A DNA stretch of 64,000 bases from Amycolatopsis roodepoortensis. Its GTDB lineage: Bacteria; Actinomycetota; Actinomycetes; Mycobacteriales; Pseudonocardiaceae. Under the pieces are notes generated by a model, which was not told the DNA's origin, searched no databases, and was given only the letters and a program-made list of their open reading frames with translations. The position numbers and the translations under genes were made by a program. Shown one piece after another: positions 34,029-42,584 of the stretch. The stretch is from contig NZ_JADBEJ010000005.1 in NCBI RefSeq assembly GCF_014873915.1, positions 2,666,001 to 2,730,000 of the forward strand. The letters run 5' to 3'. How positions within the stretch are numbered: the first letter of the stretch is position 1; the number at the start of each line of letters is the position of its first letter.

Positions 34029-35116
34029 CAGTACTGCTTCTTCACGGCGTCGAGCAGACGCTCCAGCGTTTCGAACGACGGCGGCTCGACGGCGTCCACC
34101 AGATCCGCGGGCACCGGCGCCTTGGCCGCGGCGACCACGTCGGCGAACAAGCGCGGGTCCCCGGTGCGGAAGCCGAAGGTGGCGGCGAGTTTCCCCAGCT
34201 CCGGATCGGTCGCCAGCAGCCTGCCCACCTGGTCGCCGTTCGGTTTCAGGGGCACGAGCGTGTGCTTCGAGTACACCGTCGGCGCCGTGTAGAGCAGGCG
34301 CATGTCCGGCCGGATCGAACCGTCGGCGCGGACCAGCCGGTCGACGAACTGCGATTCGTAGATCAGCGCCATCGGCGTCTTGCCCATACCCGCGGCGAGG
34401 TAGTCCTCGAACGGGCCTTCGGTGCTGTTCTGCGTGTAGCCCTGGTCGATGAACAGCTTCGACACTGCGGGCAGCACCTTCGTCTCGGCCTCCGGCGTGC
34501 TGACCACGTTGTTGCCGTTGGCGACGAAGGACACGATCGACAGGTACATCGCCGCCGAGTTCGATTCGCGCGGGTCCGTGGTCGTGACCAGCACGTTCTT
34601 GCGGGCGGGGAACGCGGTGTTGCCGGGAAGCTGGTCCCAGCGCGTTCCCTTCTGCGCGAGTTCGAGGTACTTCGCGATGTCGAGTACCTGGTAGTCGCCG
34701 GCGCCCTTGCGCACGATCCCGTTGGCGCTCAGGAGGTTCACGATCGGCTCGAAGGTCGCGACCGCCATCGGCGACTGGAACGGCGTGTGCACGCCGGTCA
34801 CCTTGTGGTCGCGCTGGATCCGCTGCGCCGCCGGCGACGAGGAGGGGAACGCGAACTCGTATTTCCCGAGGTCCATACTCGCGATCTGCCGCGAACCGGC
34901 GGTGTCGGCCTCGACCTTCAGCCCGTGCTTGGCGAACGCGTCCGCCACCCGCTTGTCGGAGAAGAAGGCCAGCTTCTCCGAACCGATGACGCCGCGCACC
35001 GTGGTCAGATCCGTACCCTGCGCGGTGCTCTCGTCACCGTCCGGGCCCCAGACGATCACCGCGACCACGGCCAGCAGCAGCACCACGGCCAAGCCGATCG
35101 ACAGACGGCGTTTCAC
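34028..35116 (-). CDS. Membrane-anchored solute-binding-like protein, first gene of the VWA/TelA operon
   Basis: 362 residues. A single N-terminal membrane anchor (LSIGLAVVLLLAVVAVIVWG) precedes an extracellular periplasmic-binding type fold (VRGVIGSEKLAFFSDKRVADAFAKHGLKVEADTAGSRQIASMDLGKYEFAFPS). No lipobox cysteine. It shares its fold with the N-terminal part of the downstream VWA protein, so the operon contains two binding-protein-like domains but no ABC permease or ATPase. Function unknown. Confidence 0.7.
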   Translation of the reverse strand: MKRRLSIGLAVVLLLAVVAVIVWGPDGDESTAQGTDLTTVRGVIGSEKLAFFSDKRVADAFAKHGLKVEADTAGSRQIASMDLGKYEFAFPSSSPAAQRIQRDHKVTGVHTPFQSPMAVATFEPIVNLLSANGIVRKGAGDYQVLDIAKYLELAQKGTRWDQLPGNTAFPARKNVLVTTTDPRESNSAAMYLSIVSFVANGNNVVSTPEAETKVLPAVSKLFIDQGYTQNSTEGPFEDYLAAGMGKTPMALIYESQFVDRLVRADGSIRPDMRLLYTAPTVYSKHTLVPLKPNGDQVGRLLATDPELGKLAATFGFRTGDPRLFADVVAAAKAPVPADLVDAVEPPSFETLERLLDAVKKQY

Positions 35117-35255
35117 CGGCCCACCCCCTCGTTCACGGGCTCGATCTTTCAGCCCGTTCGACTCTTTTGACGCGCGGGCGAGCCATTTCGAAGTGAACGA
35201 TCGATGAACGGAAGAAGTCGTCAGTTTCTGGCGAAACGTTGGGGTAGAAGGAAAA

Positions 35256-36677
35256 TCAGATCACGGACTGCTCCGAGACCGGAAGGCACACGGTGAACCG
35301 CGTGGCACCGGGCGCCGAGTCGACCCGGAGGTCGCCCTGATGCCGTTCGACGACGATGCGCCAGGAGATGTCCAGGCCGAGCCCGGTCCCCTGCCCCACC
35401 GGCTTCGTGGTGAAGAACGGTTCGAAGATCCGCTGCCGCACCTCCGCCGGGATACCGGGCCCGGTGTCGCCGATCTCGACGTGCACGTGATCGTCCACTC
35501 TGGACGTCCGCAGGGTCAGCGTGCCCTCGGCCCCCATGGCGCCGAGCGCGTTGTCGATGATGTTCGTCCACACCTGGTTCAGCTCGCCCGCGTACGCCGG
35601 GATCCTCGGCACCGCGTGGTCGTATTCCTTCACGACCTGGATCCCCGGCCCGATCTTCCCGGCGAGCATGACGAGGGTGGAGTCGAGTCCTTCGTGGACG
35701 TCGATCCACTGGTGCGGCGCGCGGTCCATCTGGGAGTACTGCTTGGCCTTGCCGACCAGCACCGAGATCCGGGTCGTCGAATCCTCGATCTCGCCCATCA
35801 GCATCTCGGTCTCGAGCGCGTACGCCAGCCAGCGGACGGCGCCGTCGAGGAAGGTCTCGCCGACCGAGTCGAGCAGCCGGTCCAGATCGGGCACGGTCAG
35901 GCCCGCGCGGACGTAGATGTCGGCGAGGTCCCAGCCCTGGTCGATCCCGTGGCCGTCGAACCAGTCGCCGATCTCGTCCTCGCGGTCGGCCTGCTGCATC
36001 GCGGTCAGCTTCGGGGCCGAGGCGACCTGTTTGACCAGCTGCTCTTGGATGTCCAGCAGCTGCTCCAGCAATGTCGGGTCGACGTTCTTCTTCGCCAGCA
36101 TCGCGAGCTTGTGCCGCATCCCGGCGACCCGCTCCCGCAGCGCCGCCGTCGCGCGGACGGCGGCGGCCGCCGGGTTGTTGAGTTCGTGCGTGAGCCCGGC
36201 GGAAAGCTCGCCGAGCGCCAGGAGCCGGCGCCGCGAACCGATCACGGTGTCGCTGTTGCGCCAGCCGAGGTACATGCCCTCCAGCAGATGCGTCGCCATC
36301 GGGAACCAGCGGCGGAACTCGGTGGCGAACTCGGCCGCGGGCAGGGTCAGGAAGGTGAGGTCGCTGACCGCGTGCACCGAAGCGCCGTAGGTGTGTTCGG
36401 TCTCCTGGTGCACGAAGAACTGCGTCGCCCCGCAGTAGGCGCCGCGCTGATCGGACCGGATCGTCTCGACCTCGGTGCCGCCGACGAGCCGCGTCATCCG
36501 CAGCGCGCCCGACAGCAGGAGATAGAAGCAGGTGGCCGGTTCACCTTCGCGGATGACCGTCTCGCCGCCGGTGTAGTGCTCCAGCACGGCGTGCTCGTCG
36601 ATCCAGTCGAGCTGTTCCTCGCTGAGGTGCTCGAAGAGGAAGAGCCCGCGCAGTTCCTCCCTGGGCAGAACGCTCAT
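35256..36677 (-). CDS. Sensor histidine kinase with N-terminal cyclic-nucleotide-binding domain
   Basis: 473 residues, soluble. Residues about 10-125 are a CRP/cNMP-binding-like domain (LFEHLSEEQLDWI...ETVIREGEPATCFYLLLSGALRM). Then comes an H-box LLALGELSAGLTHELNNPAAAAVRA with the phospho-acceptor His. The C-terminal HATPase has N-box NQVWTNIIDNALGAM, G1 IGDTGPGIP, F-box IFEPFFTTKPVGQGTGLGL. It overlaps the upstream receiver-oxidoreductase gene by 4 bp, so the pair is a two-component unit. Signal unknown. Confidence 0.85.
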   Translation of the reverse strand: MSVLPREELRGLFLFEHLSEEQLDWIDEHAVLEHYTGGETVIREGEPATCFYLLLSGALRMTRLVGGTEVETIRSDQRGAYCGATQFFVHQETEHTYGASVHAVSDLTFLTLPAAEFATEFRRWFPMATHLLEGMYLGWRNSDTVIGSRRRLLALGELSAGLTHELNNPAAAAVRATAALRERVAGMRHKLAMLAKKNVDPTLLEQLLDIQEQLVKQVASAPKLTAMQQADREDEIGDWFDGHGIDQGWDLADIYVRAGLTVPDLDRLLDSVGETFLDGAVRWLAYALETEMLMGEIEDSTTRISVLVGKAKQYSQMDRAPHQWIDVHEGLDSTLVMLAGKIGPGIQVVKEYDHAVPRIPAYAGELNQVWTNIIDNALGAMGAEGTLTLRTSRVDDHVHVEIGDTGPGIPAEVRQRIFEPFFTTKPVGQGTGLGLDISWRIVVERHQGDLRVDSAPGATRFTVCLPVSEQSVI

Positions 36678-38326
36678 TGCTCCTCCAAGTACCGGTGGAC
36701 CAGGGTGACCGCCATGGCGCCTTCGCCGACGGCCGACGCGACACGCTTCACCGACGCCGCACGGACGTCACCGGCCACGAACACGCCCGGAATGGACGAC
36801 TCCAGGTAGTGCGGGTCGCGGTCCAGCGGCCAGCCGGGCGGCGGGCTGCCTTCGGTGAGCAGATCGGGGCCGGTCCGCACGAAACCGTGGTCGTCACGCT
36901 GGATCTCCGTGCCGAGCCAGTCGGTGCGCGGGGCGGCGCCGATGAAGATGAAGAGGTGCCCGGTGGGCACGGTCTCGGTCGCGCCGTTTTCGCACAGGGT
37001 CAGCCGCTCGAGATGATCGTCGCCGTGCGCCTCGACCACCGTGGTCCGGGTGCGGACGTGGATGTTCGGTATCCCCGCGATCTGCTCGATCAGGTAATGC
37101 GACATCGACGCTTCGAGCGACTGGCCGCGGACGAGGATGGTGACGTCGGCGGCGTGCTTGGAGAAGAACACCGCCGCCTGGCCCGCCGAATTCGCGCCGC
37201 CGACGATGTAGACGTGCTCGCCCTTGCACTCGGGCGCTTCCGTCGCGGCCGAGCCGTAGTACACGCCGCGGCCGGCGAGCTCGGCGACGCCCGGAGCCTC
37301 CAGCGCCCGGTAGGTGACGCCGCTGGCCAGCACCACCGAATGCGCCGAGATCTCGGTCCCGTCGCCGAACATGACCACGCGCGCGGAGCCGCGAGCCTCC
37401 AGGCCGACGACGTCGCGGGCGGTGAGCACCTCGGCGCCGAACTTGAGCGCCTGACGCCGCGCGCGGTCAGTGAGCTGCGCGCCGGAAACGCCGTCCGGGA
37501 AACCGAGGTAGTTCTCGATGCGGGAGCTCGTACCCGCCTGTCCACCGGTCGCCTTGCGCTCGACGATGACGGTGCGCAGGCCCTCCGACGCGCCGTACAC
37601 GGCCGCCCCGAGCCCGGCGGGGCCGCCGCCGATCACGATCAGGTCGTAGAACTCCTGCGCCGGGCGCGTGGACAGGCCGACGGCGTCGGCGAGCTCCGGC
37701 CCCGACGGCTGGCGCAGCACCGTGCCGTCCGGGGTGACCAGCACCGGGATGTCCTGCGGCGCCGCGTCCGCCGCCTCGAGGATCCGGCGGCCCTCGTCGT
37801 CGTCGACGGAGTACCAGCGGTACGGCACGGCGTTGCGCGCCAGGAAGTCGCGCAGGTGGAACGACGGCGAGGAGTACCGGTGGCCGATGAGCTTGATCTC
37901 GTCGACCGGCCGCTCCCCCACCGCGCGCCAGGTCTCCACCAGCGCGTCGACGACCGGATAGAGCTTCTCCTCCGGCGGGTCCCACGGCTTGAGGAGGTAG
38001 TGGTCGACGTCGACGACGTTGATCGCCTGGATCGCGGCGTCGGTGTCGGCGTAGGCGGTCAGCAGCGCGCGACGGGCGTTCGGGAACAGGTCCATCGCCT
38101 TCTCGAGGAAGACGATGCCGTCCATCTGCGGCATCCGGTAGTCGGCGAGGATCGCGGCCACGGCGTCGCCGCGCAGCTTGATCTCGCGCAGCGCTTCGAG
38201 CGCGTCGGCACCGGAATCGGCCCGGATGATCCGGTAGTCCTTTCCGTACCGTCTGCGCAGGTCGCGGGCGACCGAACGGGATACGGCGGGATCGTCGTCG
38301 ACGGTCAACAGGATGGGCTGGCTCAC
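36674..38326 (-). CDS. Fused response regulator and thioredoxin-reductase-like FAD oxidoreductase
   Basis: 550 residues from GTG 38326. Residues about 1-125 form a receiver domain (ILLTVDDDPAVSRSVARDL, phospho-acceptor Asp in ILADYRMPQMDG, Lys in LLKPW). Residues 140-215 are a thioredoxin-like linker without cysteines. Residues about 225-550 form a TrxB-like pyridine-nucleotide oxidoreductase: FAD motif LIVIGGGPAGLGAAVYGAS, NADPH motif VYIVGGANSAGQAAVFF and GVFVAGDVRAASVKRVASAVGEG. The redox CxxC expected after GRGV is replaced by YYGSAATEA, so it should not reduce thioredoxin. Partner of the downstream kinase. Confidence 0.8.
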   Translation of the reverse strand: MSQPILLTVDDDPAVSRSVARDLRRRYGKDYRIIRADSGADALEALREIKLRGDAVAAILADYRMPQMDGIVFLEKAMDLFPNARRALLTAYADTDAAIQAINVVDVDHYLLKPWDPPEEKLYPVVDALVETWRAVGERPVDEIKLIGHRYSSPSFHLRDFLARNAVPYRWYSVDDDEGRRILEAADAAPQDIPVLVTPDGTVLRQPSGPELADAVGLSTRPAQEFYDLIVIGGGPAGLGAAVYGASEGLRTVIVERKATGGQAGTSSRIENYLGFPDGVSGAQLTDRARRQALKFGAEVLTARDVVGLEARGSARVVMFGDGTEISAHSVVLASGVTYRALEAPGVAELAGRGVYYGSAATEAPECKGEHVYIVGGANSAGQAAVFFSKHAADVTILVRGQSLEASMSHYLIEQIAGIPNIHVRTRTTVVEAHGDDHLERLTLCENGATETVPTGHLFIFIGAAPRTDWLGTEIQRDDHGFVRTGPDLLTEGSPPPGWPLDRDPHYLESSIPGVFVAGDVRAASVKRVASAVGEGAMAVTLVHRYLEEQ

Positions 38327-38351
38327 CGGATCAGCCTATTACGTTGGGAGC

Positions 38352-39068
38352 GTGCTGACCGAAGCCGAAGAAGTGATCCACGCCCGTGCCGCTCTGGCGT
38401 GCGAGGCGGCCACGGCGGCGGGGCTGCCCGGCCGTTTCGAAGCCTGGCGCGAGGACGGTCTGCTCGTCGTCCTGGCCACTGCGCCGGAGTTGCGGTTCCT
38501 GCGCACGATCACCGGCGCCGACCTGCCCCGCGCCCTCCGGCTGGCGAAAGCGTCGTGCTGGGACGGCGACCCGCCGACCCTGGTGCTGCCGCCGGGCTCG
38601 ATCCCCCAGGGCACCGGTCTCGTACCCGCCGGTGTCCGTCCGATCGCGACTCTTCCGCTCACCTTCGCGGCGTCGGACGCGGATATCGACGACTCACCCG
38701 ACCTCGACGTCTTCCTCCGCGTCCTGCTCGATGGGTACGAAAGCGACGACGTCGTGACGGCGTTCATCGCCGCCGAACACGCCGACCCGCGGGTCCGCCG
38801 GTCGCTGCTGTTCGAAGACGGGGTGCCGATCTCCGCCGCGGCCCTGAGTTCGCACGGGCCCGGGGTCCTCCTCGGCGGCTCGGCCACGCCACGGGAGCAT
38901 CGCGGCAAAGGCGCGCAGGCGCGGCTGCTCCTGCACGGCCTGGGCGCGGCCACCCGAGAAGGCCGTCGCTTCGCCGTCGCGACCGCGGTGGAAGGCTCGC
39001 CGAGCCTGTCGAACCTGCGCCGTGCCGGAGCGCGGGTCCATCTCCGGCAAGCTTTCAGGCTTGGGTGA
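38352..39068 (+). CDS. GNAT-family N-acetyltransferase
   Basis: 238 residues from GTG 38352. The C-terminal third shows the acetyl-CoA-binding pattern VLLGGSATPREHRGKGAQARLLLHGLGAATREGRRFAVATAVEGSPSLSNLRRAG (Q/RxxGxG/A form: REHRGKGA). The N-terminal part is divergent. A TATTACGTT stretch just upstream fits a leaderless promoter, divergent from the receiver-oxidoreductase gene 25 bp away. Substrate unknown. Confidence 0.75.
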   Translation: MLTEAEEVIHARAALACEAATAAGLPGRFEAWREDGLLVVLATAPELRFLRTITGADLPRALRLAKASCWDGDPPTLVLPPGSIPQGTGLVPAGVRPIATLPLTFAASDADIDDSPDLDVFLRVLLDGYESDDVVTAFIAAEHADPRVRRSLLFEDGVPISAAALSSHGPGVLLGGSATPREHRGKGAQARLLLHGLGAATREGRRFAVATAVEGSPSLSNLRRAGARVHLRQAFRLG

Positions 39069-39609
39069 GCTTCCTCAGCCGGAAGGCCAGCACGAGCAGC
39101 ATCACGCCGTACAGCAGGGCGTAGATCCCGACCAGCAGCGCGATCCCGTACGCGCCGGCGATCGGGTTGAACACGATCACGATTCCCGCGATCAGCGAAA
39201 GCGCGCCCGCCGCGATGAGGAACGCCTCACCCTCGATCTGTTTGCGCAGCCGGATCGCCGCGACGATCTCCATGATGCCGGTGAAGATCGCCCAGAAACC
39301 GACCAGCAGCGCCAGCACGAGCACCGTGATCCCCGGCCAGATCAGGACCAGGACACCGGCGATGATGCCGAACGCGCCGAGGACTCCGTAGGCGGCGCGA
39401 TGGGCGGCGTCACCAGGCCGGAAGGCCTGCATCAGGCCGCCGATACCGTCGATGATCGCGTAGATGCCGTAAATGATCGCGAGGGCGAGGACGGTGGCGC
39501 CCGGCCAGATCAGCGCGAGAATTCCGAACAGGATGGCGAAGACCCCGCGCACGGCGGCGAGCGGCCAGGCCAGGCGGGGTTCGACGACGGTGAGACCGAC
39601 GAGAGGCAT
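39055..39609 (-). CDS. DUF308/HdeD-family membrane protein
   Basis: 184 residues from ATG 39609. Six membrane segments in three similar hairpins, each with a tripeptide-like IWPG element (FGILALIWPGATVLALAIIYGIYAI; IAGVLVLIWPGITVLVLALLVGFWAI; IVIVFNPIAGAYGIALLVGIYALLYG). This is the HdeD/DUF308 family, linked in enterobacteria to acid stress but uncharacterised in actinomycetes. It overlaps the convergent GNAT gene end by 14 bp. Confidence 0.8.
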   Translation of the reverse strand: MPLVGLTVVEPRLAWPLAAVRGVFAILFGILALIWPGATVLALAIIYGIYAIIDGIGGLMQAFRPGDAAHRAAYGVLGAFGIIAGVLVLIWPGITVLVLALLVGFWAIFTGIMEIVAAIRLRKQIEGEAFLIAAGALSLIAGIVIVFNPIAGAYGIALLVGIYALLYGVMLLVLAFRLRKLTQA

Positions 39610-39689
39610 TCTGCGAGTATCGGAGCGCCGGTGCGGGAGCGCGCGGCACGCCACCCGTTGGGGTGAGGCCTTTCCCGCCCGCCGGCAGG

Positions 39690-39751
39690 GTGTTGCGAAA
39701 GCCACTTTCGCAACGTTGATGGTTGCGAAAGTGGCTTTCGCAACCTCCTCG
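39690..39751. repeat. GCGAAAGTGGCTTTCGC hairpin repeats
   Basis: GTTGCGAAAG-CCA-CTTTCGCAAC and GTTGCGAAAG-TGG-CTTTCGCAAC stand side by side, each a perfect hairpin, and the pair is itself an inverted repeat around GTTGATG. The same unit occurs in the 25112-25362 cluster. The rest of 39610-40308 has no strongly supported gene, apart from a possible short ORF at 39947-40117. Confidence 0.7.
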
Positions 39752-39946
39752 CGCGCACGGCCTGGTCCTGTGCCCGTCGAGGGAGACGGCGACCATGCCG
39801 CGGAACCGGGATCGCCCGCCTCGTGGCTTCGCGCCCTCCCGACGCGGAAGAAGACGTCGCGCAGCGAGGCCGGGCTGGTCGCGTAATCCTGCGCCGGCCG
39901 ACCTCCCTGGGCGTGGCCGGGTTCGCGGTGCTGCCGTCATCCGCGT

Positions 39947-40117
39947 TCAGTGTCGCCAGGCCGTAACCGTCCGAAGTCGGCGGGGACTGCCACTGTCGGG
40001 AAGGTCTGGTCGCAGGCGTAGTGCGGCCCGTGCGTCGCCTACTCCCCCGCCCGGAACCACCATCATTAGCGCCCCGACCAGCGAAAACAGGGTCACCAAG
40101 GCTGCGCTGACCCTCAT
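39947..40117 (-). CDS. Possible small secreted peptide or gene remnant beside the element
   Basis: 56 residues starting MRVSAALVTLFSLVGALMMV, a good signal-peptide-like N-terminus, with GGAGAAGG upstream of the ATG at 40117. The mature part is short and arginine-rich (LRLRPDLPDSGSPRRLR). A frameshift remnant of a longer secreted protein is equally possible because neighbouring frames stay open. Weak call. Confidence 0.3.
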   Translation of the reverse strand: MRVSAALVTLFSLVGALMMVVPGGGVGDARAALRLRPDLPDSGSPRRLRTVTAWRH

Positions 40118-40199
40118 CGCGGCCTTCTCCGCGTCGTTCGGGCAGGCCGAGCCGGGGCAGGCTTCGTACCCGTCCGAAAATAGAGTTCAAAGATGCAGG

Positions 40200-42125
40200 T
40201 CAGCGCGATTCAAGGCCGCCAGGGGTGCATAGAGTGACCCCCGCGTGAACGGCCCACACGGGCGGTGTAATGTATGGACACACGAGATGCGGAGAACAAA
40301 GCCGCTCCGGGGCTATGGCGCAGCTGGTAGCGCACCTCACTGGCAGTGAGGGGGTCAGGGGTTCGAGTCCCCTTAGCTCCACCCTAGGGGTCTTACTAGA
40401 ACAAGTGCCTGAATGAAGGCCACGAAGTAGGACCGCGACGCCTGAAGGCGAGCAAGGACCACCCGCATTGCGGGTGGTCCTTTTGATTGTGCCCTCCGCG
40501 CTGGTTGCTGCGGTCCGCTGACCTTGGATGGCGTGGAGCTCGGCGAAGGGCTCACGGAGCTCACCCTCTGTGATCTTGTCGTCCTCGATGTAGAGGGTGT
40601 GGAAGATAGCTTGGTTGAGTAGGCGGCGCTGTTGGTCGTTGCAGCGTCGGTACAGCTGGTCGGGCTGTTCGAGGAGAGCAAGGCCGGCGTTGACGAGCTG
40701 GGCGCTGTCGGTGAGGTCGGCGTTGGCTGTGTGCAGGCGATCCTCCAGCCGGCGGCGCTCGCGGGCGATGTCGCGCAGCTTCTCCTTGACTTTGGTCTGC
40801 GGCAGCGTGCTGTCGGCTGCGAGGTCGATCAAGTTCTCCTCCTTGGTGTCGAGTTCCTTGAGTTGTGCGGTGATCTGCTTGCGTAGCAGGCGTGCGGACT
40901 TTTCCTGCTCGCCGAGCACGGCATCGATCTGGTCGCGCATGTCAGTGATGAACGGCTGGCTGAAGCGAATCGCGGAGTAGTGGCGCTCGACAGCGTCCTC
41001 GACGAGCGTGACGTTGACGTGGGGTGCTTGGCACAGCCCCTTTTGCCGGCCGCGGCAGAAGAAGTACAGGTACTCGGCGCCCTTCGAGTTGATGGTCCGT
41101 TGGATGATCATCCGCCGCTTGATGCCGTCGCATTGGCAGCGTCCACAGAAGAGCGATCCTTTGAGGTAGTGGTGGTGGACGCGACGGCGTTCTTGTGCCG
41201 TCATTCGCGATTCAAGGATCTCCTGAACTGTCTCGAAGAGGTCCTCGTCGATGAGCGGTTCGTGCCGCCCTTGGATTTCTTCGCCGTCGTACTCGACGTA
41301 TCCGAGGTAGTAGCGATCACGCAGCATTTGCGAAATCTTGTTCTCGGACACCTTCTTGGCGGGGTGTCGCCGGGTGGCCCTGGTGCGTAGGCCGCGGTCG
41401 TAGAGCTCGTCAGCCAGCTCTTCTTGCGTGTAGTCGCCGCTGGCGAAGAGCTCAAAACCCAGCTGAACAAAGGGCGCCCGTTCGGGATCGACGATGATCG
41501 TGCGGATGACGCGGCCGTCGGAGTGGTCGATGTGGTTGAGGTAGCCGAGCTTCGCGCGTCCGAGCGTGCCGCCGTTGCGGGCTTTCTGGCCCATCTTGTA
41601 GGCGATGTCGGCACCGGACTGGCGGGATTGGTACTCGTTGAACGTGGCCAGGATGCCGTGCATCAGCTGGCCGACCGGGGTGTCGTCGATGGCCTCGGTG
41701 GCCGAGACCAGGGTGACGCCGCGCTTGCGCAGGTCTGCCATGACGATCGCGTCGTCGTAGCGGTTCCGCGCCATGCGCGAGAGTTGGTAGATGATGATGA
41801 CGTCAACGTCGCCCTGGCTGCGCACCCGCGCGAGCATCTGTTGGAATGCTTCGCGTTTGGTCATCTCCATGGCTGAGCGTCCGGGCTCGACGTACTCGTC
41901 GATGACCGTGACGCCCAGGTCCCGCGCCTTGCGCAAGCACGCTTCCCGTTGGGCCGGAATGGAGATGCCTTCCGGGTTGTAGTCGGTCCGGACTTGCCCG
42001 GTCGAGGACACGCGCAGATAGATCACTGCGCGAGTGCCGTGGGCAAGGTCGTCCATTGGCGGCTGGATAGGGATGGTGACGTCCTGCTGCAGTTCATCGA
42101 TGAAGTCGGCATAAGCGCTGGTCAT
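40200..42125 (-). CDS. int: Large serine recombinase (site-specific integrase) of the element
   Basis: 641 residues from ATG 42125, set by AAGGAGGTG 4 bases upstream. The catalytic domain (about 30-180) starts RAVIYLRVSSTGQ with the nucleophilic Ser, and continues IIIYQLSRMARN and GVTLVSATEAIDDTPVGQLMHGILATFNEYQSRQS. The recombinase domain and zinc-ribbon domain follow (KGSLFCGRCQCDGIKRR...FFCRGRQKGLCQAP), then a long coiled coil (about 440-530). The last about 60 residues, from VELRGLEPLTPS on, are encoded by the reverse strand of the tRNA-Ala and by host DNA, so the C-terminus changes on integration or excision. It catalyses insertion and, with a directionality factor, excision. Confidence 0.9.
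   Translation of the reverse strand: MTSAYADFIDELQQDVTIPIQPPMDDLAHGTRAVIYLRVSSTGQVRTDYNPEGISIPAQREACLRKARDLGVTVIDEYVEPGRSAMEMTKREAFQQMLARVRSQGDVDVIIIYQLSRMARNRYDDAIVMADLRKRGVTLVSATEAIDDTPVGQLMHGILATFNEYQSRQSGADIAYKMGQKARNGGTLGRAKLGYLNHIDHSDGRVIRTIIVDPERAPFVQLGFELFASGDYTQEELADELYDRGLRTRATRRHPAKKVSENKISQMLRDRYYLGYVEYDGEEIQGRHEPLIDEDLFETVQEILESRMTAQERRRVHHHYLKGSLFCGRCQCDGIKRRMIIQRTINSKGAEYLYFFCRGRQKGLCQAPHVNVTLVEDAVERHYSAIRFSQPFITDMRDQIDAVLGEQEKSARLLRKQITAQLKELDTKEENLIDLAADSTLPQTKVKEKLRDIARERRRLEDRLHTANADLTDSAQLVNAGLALLEQPDQLYRRCNDQQRRLLNQAIFHTLYIEDDKITEGELREPFAELHAIQGQRTAATSAEGTIKRTTRNAGGPCSPSGVAVLLRGLHSGTCSSKTPRVELRGLEPLTPSLPVRCATSCAIAPERLCSPHLVCPYITPPVWAVHAGVTLCTPGGLESR
40309..40381 (+). tRNA. 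tRNA-Ala (anticodon GGC)
   Basis: A full cloverleaf: acceptor stem GGGGCTA / TAGCTCC with the G3:U70 wobble that marks alanine, D-arm GCGC-AGCTGGTA-GCGC, anticodon arm CCTCA-CTGGCAG-TGAGG with GGC as anticodon, T-arm AGGGG-TTCGAGT-CCCCT, and discriminator A at 40381. It is followed by CC but no complete encoded CCA. The mobile element is inserted at its 3' end, leaving the tRNA intact. Confidence 0.93.
40355..40383. other. Left attachment site (attL) region at the 3' end of tRNA-Ala
   Basis: The element-side genes start immediately after the tRNA and the integrase is the first of them, facing the tRNA. The crossover therefore lies in or at the edge of the T-arm/acceptor segment AGGGGTTCGAGT...TAGCTCCACC. 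The exact 2-bp core of the serine integrase cannot be fixed without the right-hand junction, which lies outside the window; no second copy of this segment is seen up to 64000. Confidence 0.55.
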
Positions 42126-42240
42126 GACACCTCCTTCTGAGGGCGGCCTGGACGGAGGACCGTGCAGCCGGCGAGTGGGTCCGGGCGGCTGGATCGCGCG
42201 CTCCCGGCGAGCGGCGAATTCGTGGCCGGGTTGCTGTTTC

Positions 42241-42513
42241 TCAACGGCTGCGGAACCGCGCGAGCATGCGTCGGAACAGCTGGCGTTTCGGCCGTCGCCA
42301 GAGTCGAGCGTTTGGGTCGACGTACTCGTCGATGAGCGAGAAACCCAGTTCCCGCGCCTTGCGCAGACATGCCTCACGCTGGGCCGTGACGCTGTGGTCG
42401 GTCTCGGCCCGTCCGGGCGAGGCCACGCGCGTGTAGATCACCGCGCGGGTGGTGGGCGCAGGGGCATCCGACGGCTGGAGTTCGTTGTCCGAGTTGGCGT
42501 AGGCGGTGGTCAT
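42241..42513 (-). CDS. Truncated serine recombinase paralogue, catalytic Ser replaced by Ala
   Basis: 90 residues. It aligns with the first about 104 residues of the integrase: RAVIYTRVASPGR against RAVIYLRVSSTGQ, and QREACLRKARELGFSLIDEYVDP against QREACLRKARDLGVTVIDEYVEP. Even the ribosome-site region and start (GAGGTGTCATGACC) are shared, so it is a tandem duplicate cut short after ARFRSR. The nucleophile position reads Ala, so it cannot cleave DNA. It could be a dimerisation decoy, a regulator of the integrase, or a decaying copy. Downstream of it, 116 bp separate it from the integrase start. Confidence 0.7.
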   Translation of the reverse strand: MTTAYANSDNELQPSDAPAPTTRAVIYTRVASPGRAETDHSVTAQREACLRKARELGFSLIDEYVDPNARLWRRPKRQLFRRMLARFRSR

Positions 42514-42584
42514 GACACCTCGTTATGAGTCGGTCTGGATGGGGATGTTTTGGTCGGCGCAGTGGGCTCCGGCGGGATTTGCAG

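Noticed and set aside
39723..40232. 169-residue plus-strand frame left of the tRNA
   Set aside because: It begins inside the hairpin repeats and has no family-like pattern; Arg/Pro-rich composition of a non-coding frame.
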